Source: Sphagnum compactum
Taxonomy: Eukaryota > Bryophyta > Sphagnopsida > Sphagnales
Assembly (NCBI GenBank): GCA_965153455.1
Contig: OZ234503.1
Location: forward strand, 3,720,001-3,784,000
Length of the DNA: 64,000 nt
Reading direction: 5' to 3'
Shown: positions 1 through 13,029 of the stretch, piece after piece
Numbering within the stretch: the stretch's first letter is position 1
Layout: each line of letters begins with the position of its first letter
Translations under genes and position numbers: made by a program
The notes under the pieces: model-generated
Told to the model about the DNA's origin: nothing
Database searches by the model: none
What the model saw: only the letters and a program-made list of their open reading frames with translations

Positions 1-432
1 AAGTAGCCTAGGGTGAAATAGCCAAAAACAACCAAAAGTAATTTAGAATAGCCATAAATAGTCGTAAATAATGTAGGGTGAAATAATTTAAATTAATGAA
101 AAATAGTCATATAATAATTGAAAGTAGTTTAACATAGGTAGTATTATTATATTAACAAAAAGAAATCCATTTATTAAACTTTTTTTTTCAAAAGAATGGT
201 CATTGAAATGTTATTGAATAATGATATTCAACTTTTTTTTGTTCAAATGATTTTAAACTTTCAAAAGGAAATAAATGTAATTATGTACATTATTGAATAT
301 TTTAAAAAAGTAAACTTGAATCATTTCATTTGAACAAAATCTCAATAAGATATGAATTTTCAAAGTTTATATTTTTATAATGTTCAAAATGAAGTATTTG
401 ATAAATAGAATGTAATGTAATATATTATCACA

Positions 433-560
433 ACAAGTGGAGTGGTTTGATGGTAAAGGTGTTTGCCCCCATTCCAAAGGTCAAGGGATCAAATCTCATG
501 GTGGTGTTGTGTGTGGTCAACATGGTATGTTGACCGAATATTCTCCTATCGAATTCCTAG
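433..560 (+). repeat. Possible tRNA-derived SINE head
   Basis: A stretch resembling a decayed tRNA gene begins near 433. An A-box-like segment (about 443-460, TGGTTTGATGGTAAAGG) is followed about 35 bases later by a B-box-like segment (about 479-497, containing GGGATCAAATCTC). The spacing and order match the internal pol III promoter of tRNA-derived SINEs. The T-loop consensus GGTTCRANTC is only partly kept, and no cloverleaf or discriminator end is visible, so this is not a functional tRNA gene. No target duplication was found. Confidence 0.35.
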
Positions 561-632
561 GTTAGGTGCCTAGGTTGATTACGTGGCCTACCTACCTACC
601 TAGGCTAGGTTTTTAACCTAGCGTAAGTAGTG
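548..632. repeat. CCTA/TAGG-rich patch
   Basis: A short run dominated by CCTA, CCTAGG and TAGG words, including three consecutive CTAC tetramers. The same vocabulary fills the interior of the CACTA-ended element at 54252-55411, so this may be a relic of the same family. No ends are recognisable here. Confidence 0.5.
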
Positions 633-3400
633 ACACGCGTCAATAAATATTAGGCTTAAAAAATCATGAAATTATCAATAGTATTATATATTAAATAATT
701 AAAATTTAATTAATTTCCATACTGGTTAGTTGATTAACTAGTAAATGAATGGTTTGGTAAATTTGTATTTCACTTGAGAAGAACCTTGTTTCACTAGTTA
801 CTAATGAAACAAGTCATTGTCCGAAGCAACTGGTCCCTGTTCACTAGGGGGTTAAACAATTTCACTCGGTGAAATTGTCCAAATTCACTCAAAAATCTAG
901 TGAAACCCATAGTGAACTAGGACGCATTTCCTAGTAGTGAATCATTTACTAGAATGTTGTTCTAGACAAAATTTGTGTATGGACAACATTTAAGAAATTA
1001 CATGACCAAGCTTGGATATTATCCATCATGACATGAACACAAAAATTGTAAAGTGCCACCATCAAACCACATAAACTAAAACTAAAACCTAAGATGATTC
1101 AAGACAAATGTTTTATCTAAGATATGCCACACCATATACATTACCAGTTTGATTTGCCATTATGCAATGAAACATTTTGTCAACTTGAAGCATAAAAATA
1201 CTTCCACTTTGAGGTTCAAACTTGATTTCATATTCTAGTCAACAAAATTGTGTTTTTGCATGTGATTGTTTGTCATCAATAGGTCCTACAAGCAAAGTAA
1301 ATTGTAAATCATTCAATATTTATACTAAATGATTTTTTTGAAAAACAAATGAAACAAAAATTTACCATCATGTAACCACATGATGGAAGAAATTCCTTCA
1401 TCATCTTTATCTAGGTGAACCTTAACATTGTAATTTCAAATGAAAATAAATGTTGTGAAAGGAGACCTTTCCACTACATGACCATGATTGTTCTTGGTGT
1501 TAAACCTTGTTCTTATGCATTTTGCATCTTCCACAATTTTGGGAAATGTTTAAATGGTTTGTGATCTTGTTGGCAAATTCTTTAGCTTTGGCTTCCACCT
1601 TGATAACATGGTGAACATACCTACACATCAATGGAAAAATAAATATAGTTTTTTATAAAAAGGATAACAAACATGTATTTGTTAAAAATCAAAATTTAAT
1701 TATTGATTTGAATACCTCCCATAAGCACCACTTTTGTATATGTTTTCCCTCCAACCAAACATACATATCCTTGAGCTTTACGTGCCTAGGACATGTTTAC
1801 ATCCATTTGCATTTGCCTCTAACCATTTTGCATCCTGACATAACCCCTTAAGACATTCTGGAGGGATGACATGTTGTAGCAAGATCCTTACCACTCCTGT
1901 CATGTTTTTGCTTATCCATCAAAACAATATATTTATTTAACATATGAAAAATTTTGCATGTGAGAAGGTACATCGTATGCTTTTGTGTAATAACTAGCTA
2001 GCCTTTTGTCCTTGAAAACCTCTAAACAATTAACACCATGTGGTGTTAAATAACCCATCCTTGCACAAAATATTAGAAACCAAAAGTTAAATCCAAAACA
2101 ATTTATTGTCATTTTTTCCCAAATCAGCAAATGTATCATAGCTAATAGTTTTGTATATCAGAAATAGTGAAAACATAACATTACATGCAAAAGGAATTGC
2201 ATTCTCAATTTGTGCAATTTATAATTTGTCCAAATATCATGAACCCCCAACAAATTTCATTATGCTATCATAACATGTTGGATAGATGTTGAACACAACT
2301 TACAAACCATAAAGTGACCATGATCATCCCATTTTGAAATCAACACAATGATAATTAATTTTTATGCAACTAAAAAAATGAAAAGAAATACACAAATTAA
2401 TATACTAATTTGTAATGAAATACGAAATATGTTCAAGTTATGAGAATTAAATACTAATAAAGAACCGATTGAAAAGCAATGTCTTTTCTTAAAGCTCCAC
2501 AAATCATAGATGTGACTTATTGTTGTTATGTTCTTGTATATGTTTGACATTCCTTGATAATGTTTTTTCACGAAAAATGTAATAATATTCATTGCGTTTG
2601 TCATTTTCACTTCCATTTTGGCATTCATCAGAAAATTAAAAGTAAATAAAGGAATTTTAAAAACCACAAAGCGTGGAACACAACTTCGTGCATTCTAGTA
2701 GAACAAAATTCCATGTATTATGGTTGGGAAAAAAAAACAACACAACTTCATGTGTTATGATTTATAGAAGAAGGAAACTCACATCCTTGCTAGGCACATT
2801 TAAAGCCAATACATTTGGCAACATTTGACTAAGAAGTTTCAATTTCTTTGTGTCTTGGATGCTCAAGGGGCCCATCATATTCTTTTGTTTCTTAATGGCC
2901 CAAGTTGAAAATGATGCACTATCCATGACCATTTAACAAAAAAACCACAAATACATGAAAATAACAAATCTTGCACCAAATGTAGCCCTAACTAACCTAC
3001 CAAAGGGTGGTTCTTCATGAGAAACACAATGTCCAAAAAAATAAATCCACACACGCAAGGATGATAGAGAAGTAGGTGAGGGAACCTAAAATTTACCATG
3101 CTTGAATTTGGCCTCGTTGGGCAACACCCTAGCCCCCATGACTACTCCAACTTTGTGACCCCTAGTAAAGGCCAAGGTAAGAGAGGGGCTTACCCAAAAA
3201 AAATAAGAAAATCCAATCCCCCCATGCCCCCCCCACCCACACCTTTTAGATCATCATGTAGTTTATAAATCAAAAGGTCCTTTTTGTCGCCCTCAACGAT
3301 CTTAAGGATATTAAAATGCACAAAAGCCCTAGAATATGCTTCTTTTGATGTGTCTCTTCACATAACCCAACATTTGTTTTCAACTTTTGCCAAGATATAC
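633..3400. other. AT-rich gene-free region
   Basis: About 2.8 kb of AT-rich DNA. Open frames are short and look like random or decayed sequence; none carries a motif I recognise, and no splice-linked set of exons could be built on either strand. Probably old transposon debris. Confidence 0.6.
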
Positions 3401-3504
3401 TTCTTTAAATTTACCTCTTCTTAGACCCCAACATTTGTTTTCATCACTATAATCAACAACAATTTGTTGAATGAAAAACATGTCTTACAAATAGAAAGTA
3501 GTAC

Positions 3505-3690
3505 AATTGGGAAAAAAAAAGGGGAAAGAAGAAAAAAAGGGCATGTAGGAAAAAAAAAAAGAGGAAAAAAAAATGAAAGCAAGGAAGAATAGAGAAGAAG
3601 AGGAAAAGAAGAGAAACAAGGAATGAGAAAAGATAAAGAAAGAACGAAAGAGGAGAAAAGGAAGGTCAAGAATAATAAAGGAAATCAAAC
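3505..3690 (+). repeat. Polypurine tract (GAAA/GGAA-rich)
   Basis: About 185 bases composed almost entirely of A and G on the + strand, so pure pyrimidine on the other strand. The open frames crossing it on the - strand (mostly Phe, Ser, Leu) are an artefact of composition, not genes. Such mirror-like purine tracts can form triplex DNA in vitro; that is general knowledge, not shown here. Confidence 0.8.
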
Positions 3691-3755
3691 AAAGATAAGT
3701 GAATAGATCATAAGCCCCACAATTTTAATCACAAAAGCAAAACTGTCACATGCAC

Positions 3756-3910
3756 CTTGAGACATTTGTAAATCAAAACTTGTTACAATATTGCACTTTA
3801 ATAAATTTGGTAAAACATATTCTTGCTTTTTTTTTTGCTTGAAACATTTGTAAATCAAAACTTGTTACAATATTGCACTTTAGTAATTTTGGTAAAACAT
3901 ATTCTTGTTT
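3756..3910 (+). repeat. Two-copy tandem duplication, 82-bp unit
   Basis: A block beginning CTTGAGACATTTGTAAATC at 3756 is repeated at 3838 (CTTGAAACATTTGTAAATC). The two copies are nearly identical over about 72 bases; the copies differ mainly in the T-run that ends unit one. A recent local duplication. Confidence 0.85.
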
Positions 3911-5219
3911 TGTTTTTTCCATCAAGTTAGGCAACACCTTGAAAAAAATGTTTTCTCAAGAAGGAAAGGCCATTCAAGGACACAAATGCAAGGCATGATG
4001 TTTCATCTAAATATTCTCCACAAACAAGATTAATAAGTGATTTTTGACAATCAAAAGGTCTACATTTGCAATTTTTTATTTATTACACATCTTTTTTGAA
4101 AGGATCTTTTGCAACAAGAAACTTTGAAATTATCGTATGTACATTAACTCTCTTGGGACTTTTTGTCCTTAAATCAATTAGGCCCTTTTTGTTGGTTGCC
4201 TTTGAACAATTTTTTTTTAATGGACTATTAACTTATTTCTCAAATTGTTTTACAATAATGGCATGGTTTACATTCATATGTTTATTGAAAGTTGTTATAC
4301 CATTTGTCTTGTAACATGAAATTAAGTCTTTTCTTGCTTAAGTTCTAAATGCATTGATAGGACTATTGTAATAAATAATACTATACATCATTTGAGAATT
4401 GTTATTCATGATCAATTTTTTTATTATCATTAACACATTAAAAAAAACACAACAAAATGCATTTTTTTCCATGAAGTCTCCATTAAAAATTTTGAGTATG
4501 CAATTTTTGAACCTTTTTTTTCATTCATTCCTTTTCATTTCCAAGAACTTTGCTAATTTTTGTTTCCAAACTACAATCTCTTTTAACAATTTTTCAAAAA
4601 GAACATCATTGAAAAACTTTACACATGTCAATTTCAATTGAAATCATGTTTTCATTTTCACTTCACTACTCCATTTTTCAACAATTTTTCAAGAGTGTTA
4701 CTCAACAAGAGAGGAGAAATTTAAACAAGAGATTGTTTTACCAAAGTGTGGTTTTAATTTTTTTCTTGTAAACTACTTTAACTATCTAAAACCTACAATA
4801 TAACTCAAAACATTTACCAACATTTACAAGGTTAAAATAACTCATTGAACCCTCCTTTACTCATATAAAAAATGAGTATGCAAAATGAAATGTAATACAA
4901 TGCAAAAACAAATGTATGAATCTTGTAAACAACAAACATATTTCTTGATCTTAAAAAGCTGCCAAGTTTAAGAACAAACAAAGATTGAACTTGGAACATT
5001 AAAAAAATTCACTAAAACAAATGGAAAAATAAACACCAACATCCAAAAAGAAACATAATTTGAAAATCATATTTGAAAAAAACAACTCAGTGGTGGATCC
5101 GAGTTCTTGAATCCCAAACGTACACAAAGTAGGTGGGGGAAGTACCAAAAAAACAACAACAACAAAAAAAAGTTGAATAACAAACAAAGCAATCAAACAT
5201 CAAGGTAAGAAATAATTAA

Positions 5220-5910
5220 ACAACACACATGGGAACTATGTTAGAAAGGTATTTGAACTTGGAGGAGTAAAGTAACAACAAGAGGAGCCAAACAACAAGA
5301 GGAGTTGAACAATAACGAGAGAAGAGTTGAATAATAACAAAAAAAACCACACAACCCAACAAAAGGAGTACAATAATAATAAAAATAATTGAACGACAAA
5401 AAAAAGGAGATGAATAACAATAAGAAAAATCAATCTACATAATAAGAAGAATTGAACAACAATAAAAGGAGTCGAGCAACAATAACAAAAATTTGACAAT
5501 TACAAAAAGATTTAAGTAGTAGGAGAAGAAGAGTTGAACAATAGCAAGAAAAGTTGACCAACAACATGAAAAGCCGATCAACAATGCAAAAGGAATTAAT
5601 TTGAAACATTAGTAGTAAGAAGAACTGAACAACACAACAAAATGAGCCAAACAACAAGAGGAATCAAATAGTAGTAAGAGGAATTGAACAAGAATAGAAA
5701 TAATCGAGCAATACAACGATAGAAGCCAAACAATAACAAGAAAAGTTGATTGACAATAAGAAAAGGTGACTAGCAACACAAAAGGATGACCAACAACGCA
5801 AGAAGAGCCAACCAACAACAAAAACAAAATCAACGAACAACAAAAGAAAAAGTAACCAATAATAAAAGGAATTGAGTCGAACAATAACACAAGAGGAGTT
5901 AAGCAAGCCA
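5220..5910 (+). repeat. Degenerate AAC/AGG-rich minisatellite
   Basis: About 690 bases of imperfect repeats of words such as AACAACAAGAGGAG and GAACAATAACAAGA, with no fixed period. The pyrimidine-rich complement gives long Leu/Phe/Cys/Val-rich open frames on the - strand in three registers (for example 5609-5938). These follow from composition and are not listed as genes. Confidence 0.75.
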
Positions 5911-6478
5911 ATTTAAGGAACCTTACCCTATAAGCCACAAAAAAAAAAACAATGAACTTTAAAGCATCACAAAATTTTAACCTTTACTGCACAAAACAAA
6001 TTAATTAACTCAAATAACATAGTGGTTACCATTGCTAAGTTAATCTTTTTAATGTACACCTTTGTTTCAGAATATGCTTTTGGTTGAGCATATATGTAAA
6101 TAGTGATTTGACTAATTTTAGGTGATAAGAAAACAATTGCCTATTTCCCCCATCTTTCTAATATTGTACATTATTTACATTGTTTGATTAATCATTTTTG
6201 GAAGTTGGTTGTTTTTTAGGCCCATGATTTTTATCAATGTTGGGTAGGTATCATAACTGAAGTGAGAAATGGTCAAGAATTCAAGCCAATTCTCACAAAA
6301 AAATCATCAAATGTCTTTTAAAATAATATCAACTCACAAGGTCTCATTAGGGTGAAAACCAACCCTTGAGATTCTACCCTTTTATTGAAATCTCAAAAGA
6401 AGGATATCTTAACAAGGTATTTAAATGGAACAAGGTTGTTGATATAGAGATAAATCATGAAGCATTTTAATGAATTAT

Positions 6479-6499
6479 ATATGTGTGTGTGTGTGTGTG
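6479..6499 (+). repeat. (TG)n microsatellite
   Basis: About ten TG dinucleotides in a row in AT-rich DNA. The flanks from about 5.9 to 7.0 kb contain no gene that I can support. Confidence 0.9.
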
Positions 6500-7068
6500 G
6501 ATTTTTGCTATAGCTAGTGACCTTTATAGAAGGTCTAGGTCTAAATCTGAAATTTTTCTTTATTTCTTTTGAAAAATGATGAAAAAACATGAAAAAATAA
6601 TCTTTCATGTTTTAAAAAATTTATGAAACAACCTTAATCAAGAATAAAAAGTTAGAGAGAGAGAGAAAAGAAAAAACTCACAATCCTCCACAATAAGAAG
6701 GAAAAGCAATGATCAAAACTGAAAGGCCACGAAGGGATAGAGGACATAAGATGATGTAATTAGGATCTAAAGCGAATGAAAAAGAAAAAAAAGGATCACG
6801 TGCATGTATGATGCGGCATACCAATAACCTTATCCTAACACCTAAGTTAGTTAGGATAGGTAGCATTGTACATAAACCATTGTCTACACAAATAGGCTGA
6901 TGTATTCTTACACAATTGTGCCAATGTCATTTGGAGTTTCAAAAGGCTATAGAGCCCTTCTTTTTATGTATTGATTATTTTTCTTTGTCATGAATACTAT
7001 ATTATCTTCCAAAGAATATAAGCATCTTTCATCTTAAGTCAGGCAATAGCAATAGGCCTAGCTAATTC

Positions 7069-7738
7069 ACACACCCCATCGTCACGACCGACCTATTACA
7101 AAGGATCAGTTATTTAGATGGAAAGATTTCAACATGTTTATGCTAACTTGAAGTCCTTTCAATTCTCCCTTTTTCCTAATTCCTTTGTACATTTTTGGAA
7201 TCCACATTGTGTTCATAACTAAAGTTTTGCAGGGTTTTGATGATTGTCAATATTTGTTCTTTGTATTTTGGATACCCTCAGCAGCCCTAGGATTGCCAGT
7301 TTTGGTGCCAGCTTCTCAGGGTAACTTCCACCTGTCAAAAGTTATCTACCAGCATGTCAGGATAACAACTTCCCATTGGTGGAAGTTACTCACCAGCCTC
7401 TCCATCTTTTCATTTTTTTTCCCCCATTTTCTGCTGTACTTTATGCAAGGGAAGGTTCTGTATACAGGCCAAGAGGAGGGGCCAAAAGTCCGGAAGGCTC
7501 TATATCTGGAACCTAAATAATACCAATAGTTAGGATAATATTGCTTACTCTTGGTTCTTGCTTTTGATGCCTAAGAAAAAGGAAAAGGAACAATTTACAG
7601 GAAGTCAAGTTAGCTCAAACTAGATGTCAAAATCTCTCTATGTAAAAAAAATTGATCTCTTGTAATAGGTTGATCGTATTTCTCATGTCAAAAATCAACC
7701 CTTTACAATAGGTCGCCCGTGACGAATGGGAGGTGTGT
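7069..7738. mobile_element. Unclassified element with terminal inverted repeats, ~670 bp
   Basis: The left end reads ACACACCCCATCGTCACG and continues CGACCTATTACAAAGG. The right end, read on the opposite strand from 7738, is ACACACCTCCCATTCGTCACG and continues CGACCTATTGTAAAGG. The inverted similarity spans about 40 bases with small indels. No clear target duplication was found, so the superfamily is undetermined. The interior has no transposase; it holds only short open frames. Confidence 0.5.
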
Positions 7739-8256
7739 CGTGAAGGGGTGGGGTGGAAGCCAGGAAGTAGCTAGGTTACCTACGGTTACCACCTTTGGTT
7801 TTTGTTCTTTCTGATTCCGTTAGTCTATTTGTTCCCTTGCAAAAAAAAAAGTCAAGCATGCTTTCATTCATTTTCCCCTCTCCGTTCACTTGTTTTTGTA
7901 GGGAACTATATGGCCTACAAATAAGCCCTATAAGGGTACCACGTATTACAAGTATTAATAGAGGAACAGCCGGCCAAGGATGATCATGTTTGCTGACTCA
8001 TTACTTACTACACATGACTAAAAGAGGAATTGCAGCCTCGTAAGATCTTTCCCCTTGCTGACTCACTGTGACTAGTTTCCTTTTTCCAGCCATACCTAAC
8101 TCTACTGCAGTTAAGTAACCGACCTAATCAAAAGATGCGTAGCAGATTTCAGAGCTACTTCCTTCTTGCCGTTTATCCCAAACAAATTTTAAGAAAGTGG
8201 AAGATAGCACTTCAATTCTGATTTTTTTGTAGGGTAAAACCGAAGGAGTGAGGCTG

Positions 8257-8286
8257 TGTGTGGGTGGGTGGGGGGGGGGGGGGGGA
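8257..8286 (+). repeat. G-run (GTGGGTGGGTG then G16)
   Basis: A GTGGGTGGGTG motif leads into an uninterrupted run of about 16 G. The sequence fits G-quadruplex rules (several G3 tracts with short loops). It is the most G-skewed point in an otherwise AT-rich window; the exact run length could also be an assembly uncertainty. Confidence 0.75.
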
Positions 8287-8889
8287 GGTTTTGTATTTCC
8301 ACTCGGCACCTCTTCAATGGCTTTTACCCACCTAAAGACTAGAGCAGTGAGTCTAGATACTTGGGAAATGAACGTTAGAGTGCACAAACTTGGGGCATGC
8401 ACAAGAACATAACGTAGGTTCGTTAACCGGTGGCTGAATTGCTCCCCTCCCCCCCTTAGTACCCAATAGAGCTGGCGCCCACCATATACCCAGGAATGTG
8501 AGGTAAAGCACGGTTTGGAAAGATGGTTTTTGGGAAAATCCTGGCTATGAAGCTTAAAGTCCCTGTTAAAGAGAAATTGCTTGGTTAAGTGCACAATTTC
8601 CCTACCCAGAGGGGTGGGATTTTACACTCCACAAAGCACTTTTGATTTACACCCGGATAAAAGAAAAGAACAGCCAGGTCTTTAAGTACCTAGAGAACAA
8701 ACTCCATTAGAAGCTGCAAAAGAGGTGCCTTTTGTGCATTGGTTTTTCTAATTACACCTCGGCTCTTCTTTTTGCTTCTCCTCCACCTCACTCTCCAAAC
8801 AAAGATCTGATTTTGCCCATCATTTTGGAGTACTTCTTTTTCACTTGTCCAAAAAAATCTTCAATTTAGTTTTTTTTATTTTAAAAGAT

Positions 8890-8892
<3 letters not shown>

Positions 8893-8925
<33 letters not shown>
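8893..8925 (+). repeat. (TC)n microsatellite
   Basis: About sixteen uninterrupted TC dinucleotides. No gene with adjacent coding exons could be found, so a 5' UTR role, common for CT repeats in plants, is not supported. Confidence 0.95.
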
Positions 8926-8926
<1 letters not shown>

Positions 8927-9742
8927 AGTAAGACTGATATTGCAGCAGCCAACTGATTTGACATGGTTGAAATATCCTCATTTTTCCTTTCTTTAATTAT
9001 TTCAGGTTTGGTCCAGAGTTTTTTTTCTCAAATTTTTGATGTTGCAACACTGCCAGGTGATCATCCACAAGGAGATTTAGTCACACTTGGCTATAGACCA
9101 CCAGCTATGAAAGTACCAAAAAAAAAAAACTAAAATCCTTTCAAATTGTGGTTACTTGCTTGAACAATGTGTAGAAACATGGCAATTTTTAGAATTTTTT
9201 TTTCAATTTCGAATATTAAAAAAATTGAATATTCAACAGGGTACTATGTTTTGGGAAAATAAATTCGCCACCCCCAAAAAAAAAAAAAAAAAAACTCTGG
9301 TTTGGTCCACATGCAAAAACCCCAAAAAGGAAAAAAAAAGTCAAAAAGAAATTGACAGCTTGCACTAGTTTGCCACCTGGGTAGACCATGAAATCCGTCC
9401 CTTTTAAAAAAAACCATTTACAAAACAAATTTTCCCAGTCATATTTTGCATTTTTGTTGGTTACTCGCTTCACACGACGCCACTTCTTCCAGGCTGAATC
9501 AGCACTTAAGAACTATGCACACGTGTCACCTCCAATCTGATGACGGTACCTAATACGTAGGACACGGGATCTGAGACGATGATACCTTTTTGGGGGAGGA
9601 TAGCGTATGACGTGTGCTATGTTATCATCCGGTCAAAAATTGACACGTGTAGCGCAGAATAAACAGTGGGAAAGCAACTTGACGCCAGGTGATAAGGATC
9701 CACATCGCCAAACGTGGCTTCTTTCAAGTAGTTTTAGGCTAA

Positions 9743-9846
9743 ACACTAGCCTAAAACCTTCGCCAGAAAAAAGAGGGCTAAAAAAAAAAAACCCCCTTCC
9801 CCTTTTTTTGCCGTTTTTTTCTGGCGAAGGTTTTAGGCTAGTGTTT
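9743..9846. repeat. Foldback (inverted repeat) with ~31-bp arms
   Basis: The left arm begins AAACACTAGCCTAAAACC and continues TTCGCCAGAAAA. The right arm, from about 9814 to 9846, is its reverse complement. An AGGGC and A-run/C-run loop of about 40 bases separates them. The left outer flank adds TTTTAGGCT, which can also pair with AGCCTAAAA inside the arm. It looks like a small foldback MITE, but no target duplication is visible. Confidence 0.8.
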
Positions 9847-9849
9847 ACC

Positions 9850-12800
9850 CTTTCCTATGGGTAAAACCAGTATTTATGCGGCTATTAAATATTGAAAATT
9901 TTATTTCATTGGTCTATGGTAAGGACCGACCGACCTCTGAGAATGGGGCTTGTTCTGGGAATGAGGGCTGGCTTGCGCTGGAGGAAGGCCCAGAATCCCA
10001 AAACAGCTCTGTTTGAGTTCCTTACCCAGCCAGCATCTTCATGAAAGAGGAACCTTGTGCCCAAGGTGCCTTGGTTTGTTGATCCAGAAATTTTACTGAG
10101 GGTAAGGTGCCCTCCACATACACTAAATTTTTTTAAGGCACGCTGGACACACACTACAAAATTCTACCCGTTATTTAGGGTGAAGTAAGGTACCCAAGCC
10201 TCCTAGGTGCTAGTGAGTTTTGTCATTTTGCTAATGAAGCACCACACAAAATCCAAAAATGGGGAGTTTCTTAAGCACCTTGGTCGGGTGGTTAGATATA
10301 AGGAGGATATGGAGGTTAGTCCTATCTTGAGAAAACCAAGTGAGGAGTTGTTAGATGTGAACTTACAACCTTGTTGTTTCGTGACCACGATGAGTTGAGA
10401 GATGATGATCACATTGTTGTCCGTTTTTTTTGGGTAATGTGGTGCTACTTATTGAATCAAATTCTTTTGATCATCGTGACCATTGGTTCCTTGACACGTT
10501 TCTCTTTTCATTTTCAAAGGTGAGATAGGTCTTGTTTTTTGTGGAGGTTATCGTCTTGACAATGTACTTAGGAGATAGAAACTTGTTCCAATCATTACAT
10601 CCATATTTTTGTAGGATGACCATCCATTTTTATTGTGACTTATAGGGGGCAGTAGTTTAGGTCCACTTTCATTTTACACTCGCTTTAGGTGGATTTGCAA
10701 CCTTCGACCTCTAATTGTTCAAAATTCCATCCTTACATTCAAACAATTGTTAGAAAAAAAATAGCATCGTCTTTAGGAAAACATCTTAGACAATGTGCAT
10801 GAACATTCATTTTTCAACATGATTTCAAAGTTGTTTTCAAATTATCATTGTGTTCAATTGAGATCTTATGTAGTTGAAGCTCGAATGCTTGGCTTTTTGC
10901 CCATTTAGTCATCCCATCTTTTAAGATGGCCTTTGGCATTTTTTCCTCAACACTATGCACTAGATAGATTGGGTTTCCCTCATCTTACGGCTTGTGGTCA
11001 ATCTCAATACATATGTGACCAAATTATAGATTTGACATGGATACATCTATTTTGTTGTGCGCATGACGTAAAGTGCATTGTCACACATAATTCAATTCAA
11101 GATTTTCTCAACTCCATTGCTAGGGATGTTGGGTTTCATGTTTTGCGCGAACAAGTTCATGTTTTCTCGATGTCATTTCTTTAGTCATCATGACAATGAA
11201 TGAATATTGTGCTTAAAAAAATAATCTTCGCACTTTGATAAATGTAATCCTTGTTGACCCAATTTGTGCAAATCTTATTTCAAGAGTCATTTTTTTTTAG
11301 GAGTGTTGATGACGATCCAACTCAAACAAAGGTTGTGTCATATTGTGATTGACACCCTACAAATGATTTCATCCTTCTAATAATAGACATATTTAAATGT
11401 TTACACTAGTAGATTGACAACTTCCTCCATTGATGTGCCAACATGGCATGGTTGGTGAAAGGCTCTATATGTCCTCCTCTTTCGATTTTAATTTCATTTT
11501 ATAGGCAAAAGGTCTTGATGACTCTTTATAGAGTTTAGGCCATCACTACCTTATGATGGACAATTGTCGCAGTAAGAGAAGCTTAAAAGAGCTTGGTGTT
11601 CTTCCAAGTTTTTCACCCATCTCCTTGCATGGCTTGCTTAGTGCTACCGATGATAGGTTTAGGTCCTAAGTTATTTAATTTCTCCTCTTAGGGCTCCCCA
11701 TTGTGTGTTTTGCACTTTCAAGTGTGGTATTTTGATTGGACTTCAAACCTTTTTTTTTACCCCTTCTCTTGGTCCCTTGCTGGGTGGTTTTCCTTCATTT
11801 ATTTATTTAACCTTTTGAGGCTTGCAACACTAAGCACTTGATTTTGTCAGTCACATTTGTGAATTTTTAATCTGAAAAAATATTGTTTTTCTATGTAAGC
11901 TTGATAAGTTACCCAGTTCCTTTGGGGAACGAAAGAGGGAACAGCAACCTCAAGGGATACAATTGCCGACTCCCTTGTCTTAAGTATTGTTGGTGGATCT
12001 AAATGTCAGCTGTGGATCTGAAAGTCGCTGAACTGTTGATTCTCAGATCCTCATGCTCAACAAACAGACAAGAGACGTCTGGCAGCAATTGGTGACAGAA
12101 TAAAGATATAAAATACATGAGGGCAAATGCAATAAAGACTTATATTATTCTTATTTATTTATTTAGTTTTATTCACACTTTATATTACATTATTTTCACT
12201 AAATAAAATATTATAGTACTCAAAAGAAAAAAGAAAAAAACTATTCAACCACAGCTGAAACAAGAAAACCTAACACATTTATATCCCAGAGATATCTTTG
12301 AGAAAAGAAATATGAAATTATTTGTGATCAAACCTTGACACAAACTAGATTCTGAAAAAACAACAATCTATAAAAGGGTCCAAAAGTACAAAAGGGTAGG
12401 AACTAAGTCCCAGTTACATTGTTACAAGATAGATGTGGAAGACCTTAGTGGAGATCCTAACTCAACTGCTTGTAACAAGACAGAGATGGGAACTGGAGTT
12501 GAGTTTGGAAGGGGGATGATGAGAGATGACTAAACAACAACCCATTGGCACTATTTGATTTAGGATGGAAAATGCTTGCATCTTTTGGATCGTAATGGAA
12601 ACTTGATGACAACGGAGATTGATCAAGATAGAAAGAGAGGACCCTAAGGCTTGCTTTTTCGTTCCCCCAAGTCATGTATGTGCAACTGTGCAAAAAAGAC
12701 ATCTACTTATTGGAAAACATCCCAAAACATCAATCACAAAAGAAAAGAACTGATCTGTTGAGCACTGATCACAGTGACTGATTTCCTTAGCTTGTGCCAT

Positions 12801-13020
12801 CTTTATGATTGTCTAAAACATGATAAGAAATGATTTGCCTCCCTTTATTTCTTACTAAAGCTTTAAGTTCTAAATTACTAAGTATTTTAGGACTCTAACT
12901 TACTATGTACTTTTGATAAAAGTGTTTGAAGATTACTTATATATGACCATTTGAAGTGAATGTAGAGTCATTTGCTTAAAGGCATTGCTCAATAAACCAG
13001 GTACCTAAACATCATTACTG
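9850..13020. other. Gene-free region
   Basis: About 3.2 kb without a supportable gene. Open frames are under 85 codons, do not join through splice sites, and have no recognisable domains. A frame at 10933-11184 has a faint look of retroelement coding sequence but is too weak to call. Confidence 0.5.
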
Positions 13021-13029
13021 TAGCAGATG

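Noticed and set aside
3421-3688. - strand frames of Phe/Ser/Leu that look like a signal-anchor protein
   Set aside because: Produced by a polypurine tract on the opposite strand.
5236-5938. Overlapping - strand open frames rich in Leu, Phe, Cys and Val that look like membrane proteins
   Set aside because: They are open in three registers because the DNA is a degenerate AAC/AGG repeat; no start context, splice sites or conserved motif.
8124-8594. 156-codon - strand frame
   Set aside because: Crosses a G-run (poly-Pro) and low-complexity sequence; no recognised motif and no splice partners.
10933-11184. Frame with a faint likeness to the C-terminal part of plant reverse-transcriptase-type retroelement proteins
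   Set aside because: Only a short, motif-poor similarity from memory, with no YxDD or other catalytic motif nearby. A profile search would be needed.
11935-12105. Weak inverted similarity around CAATTGCC...GCAATTGG
   Set aside because: Too many mismatches and no coherent stem.
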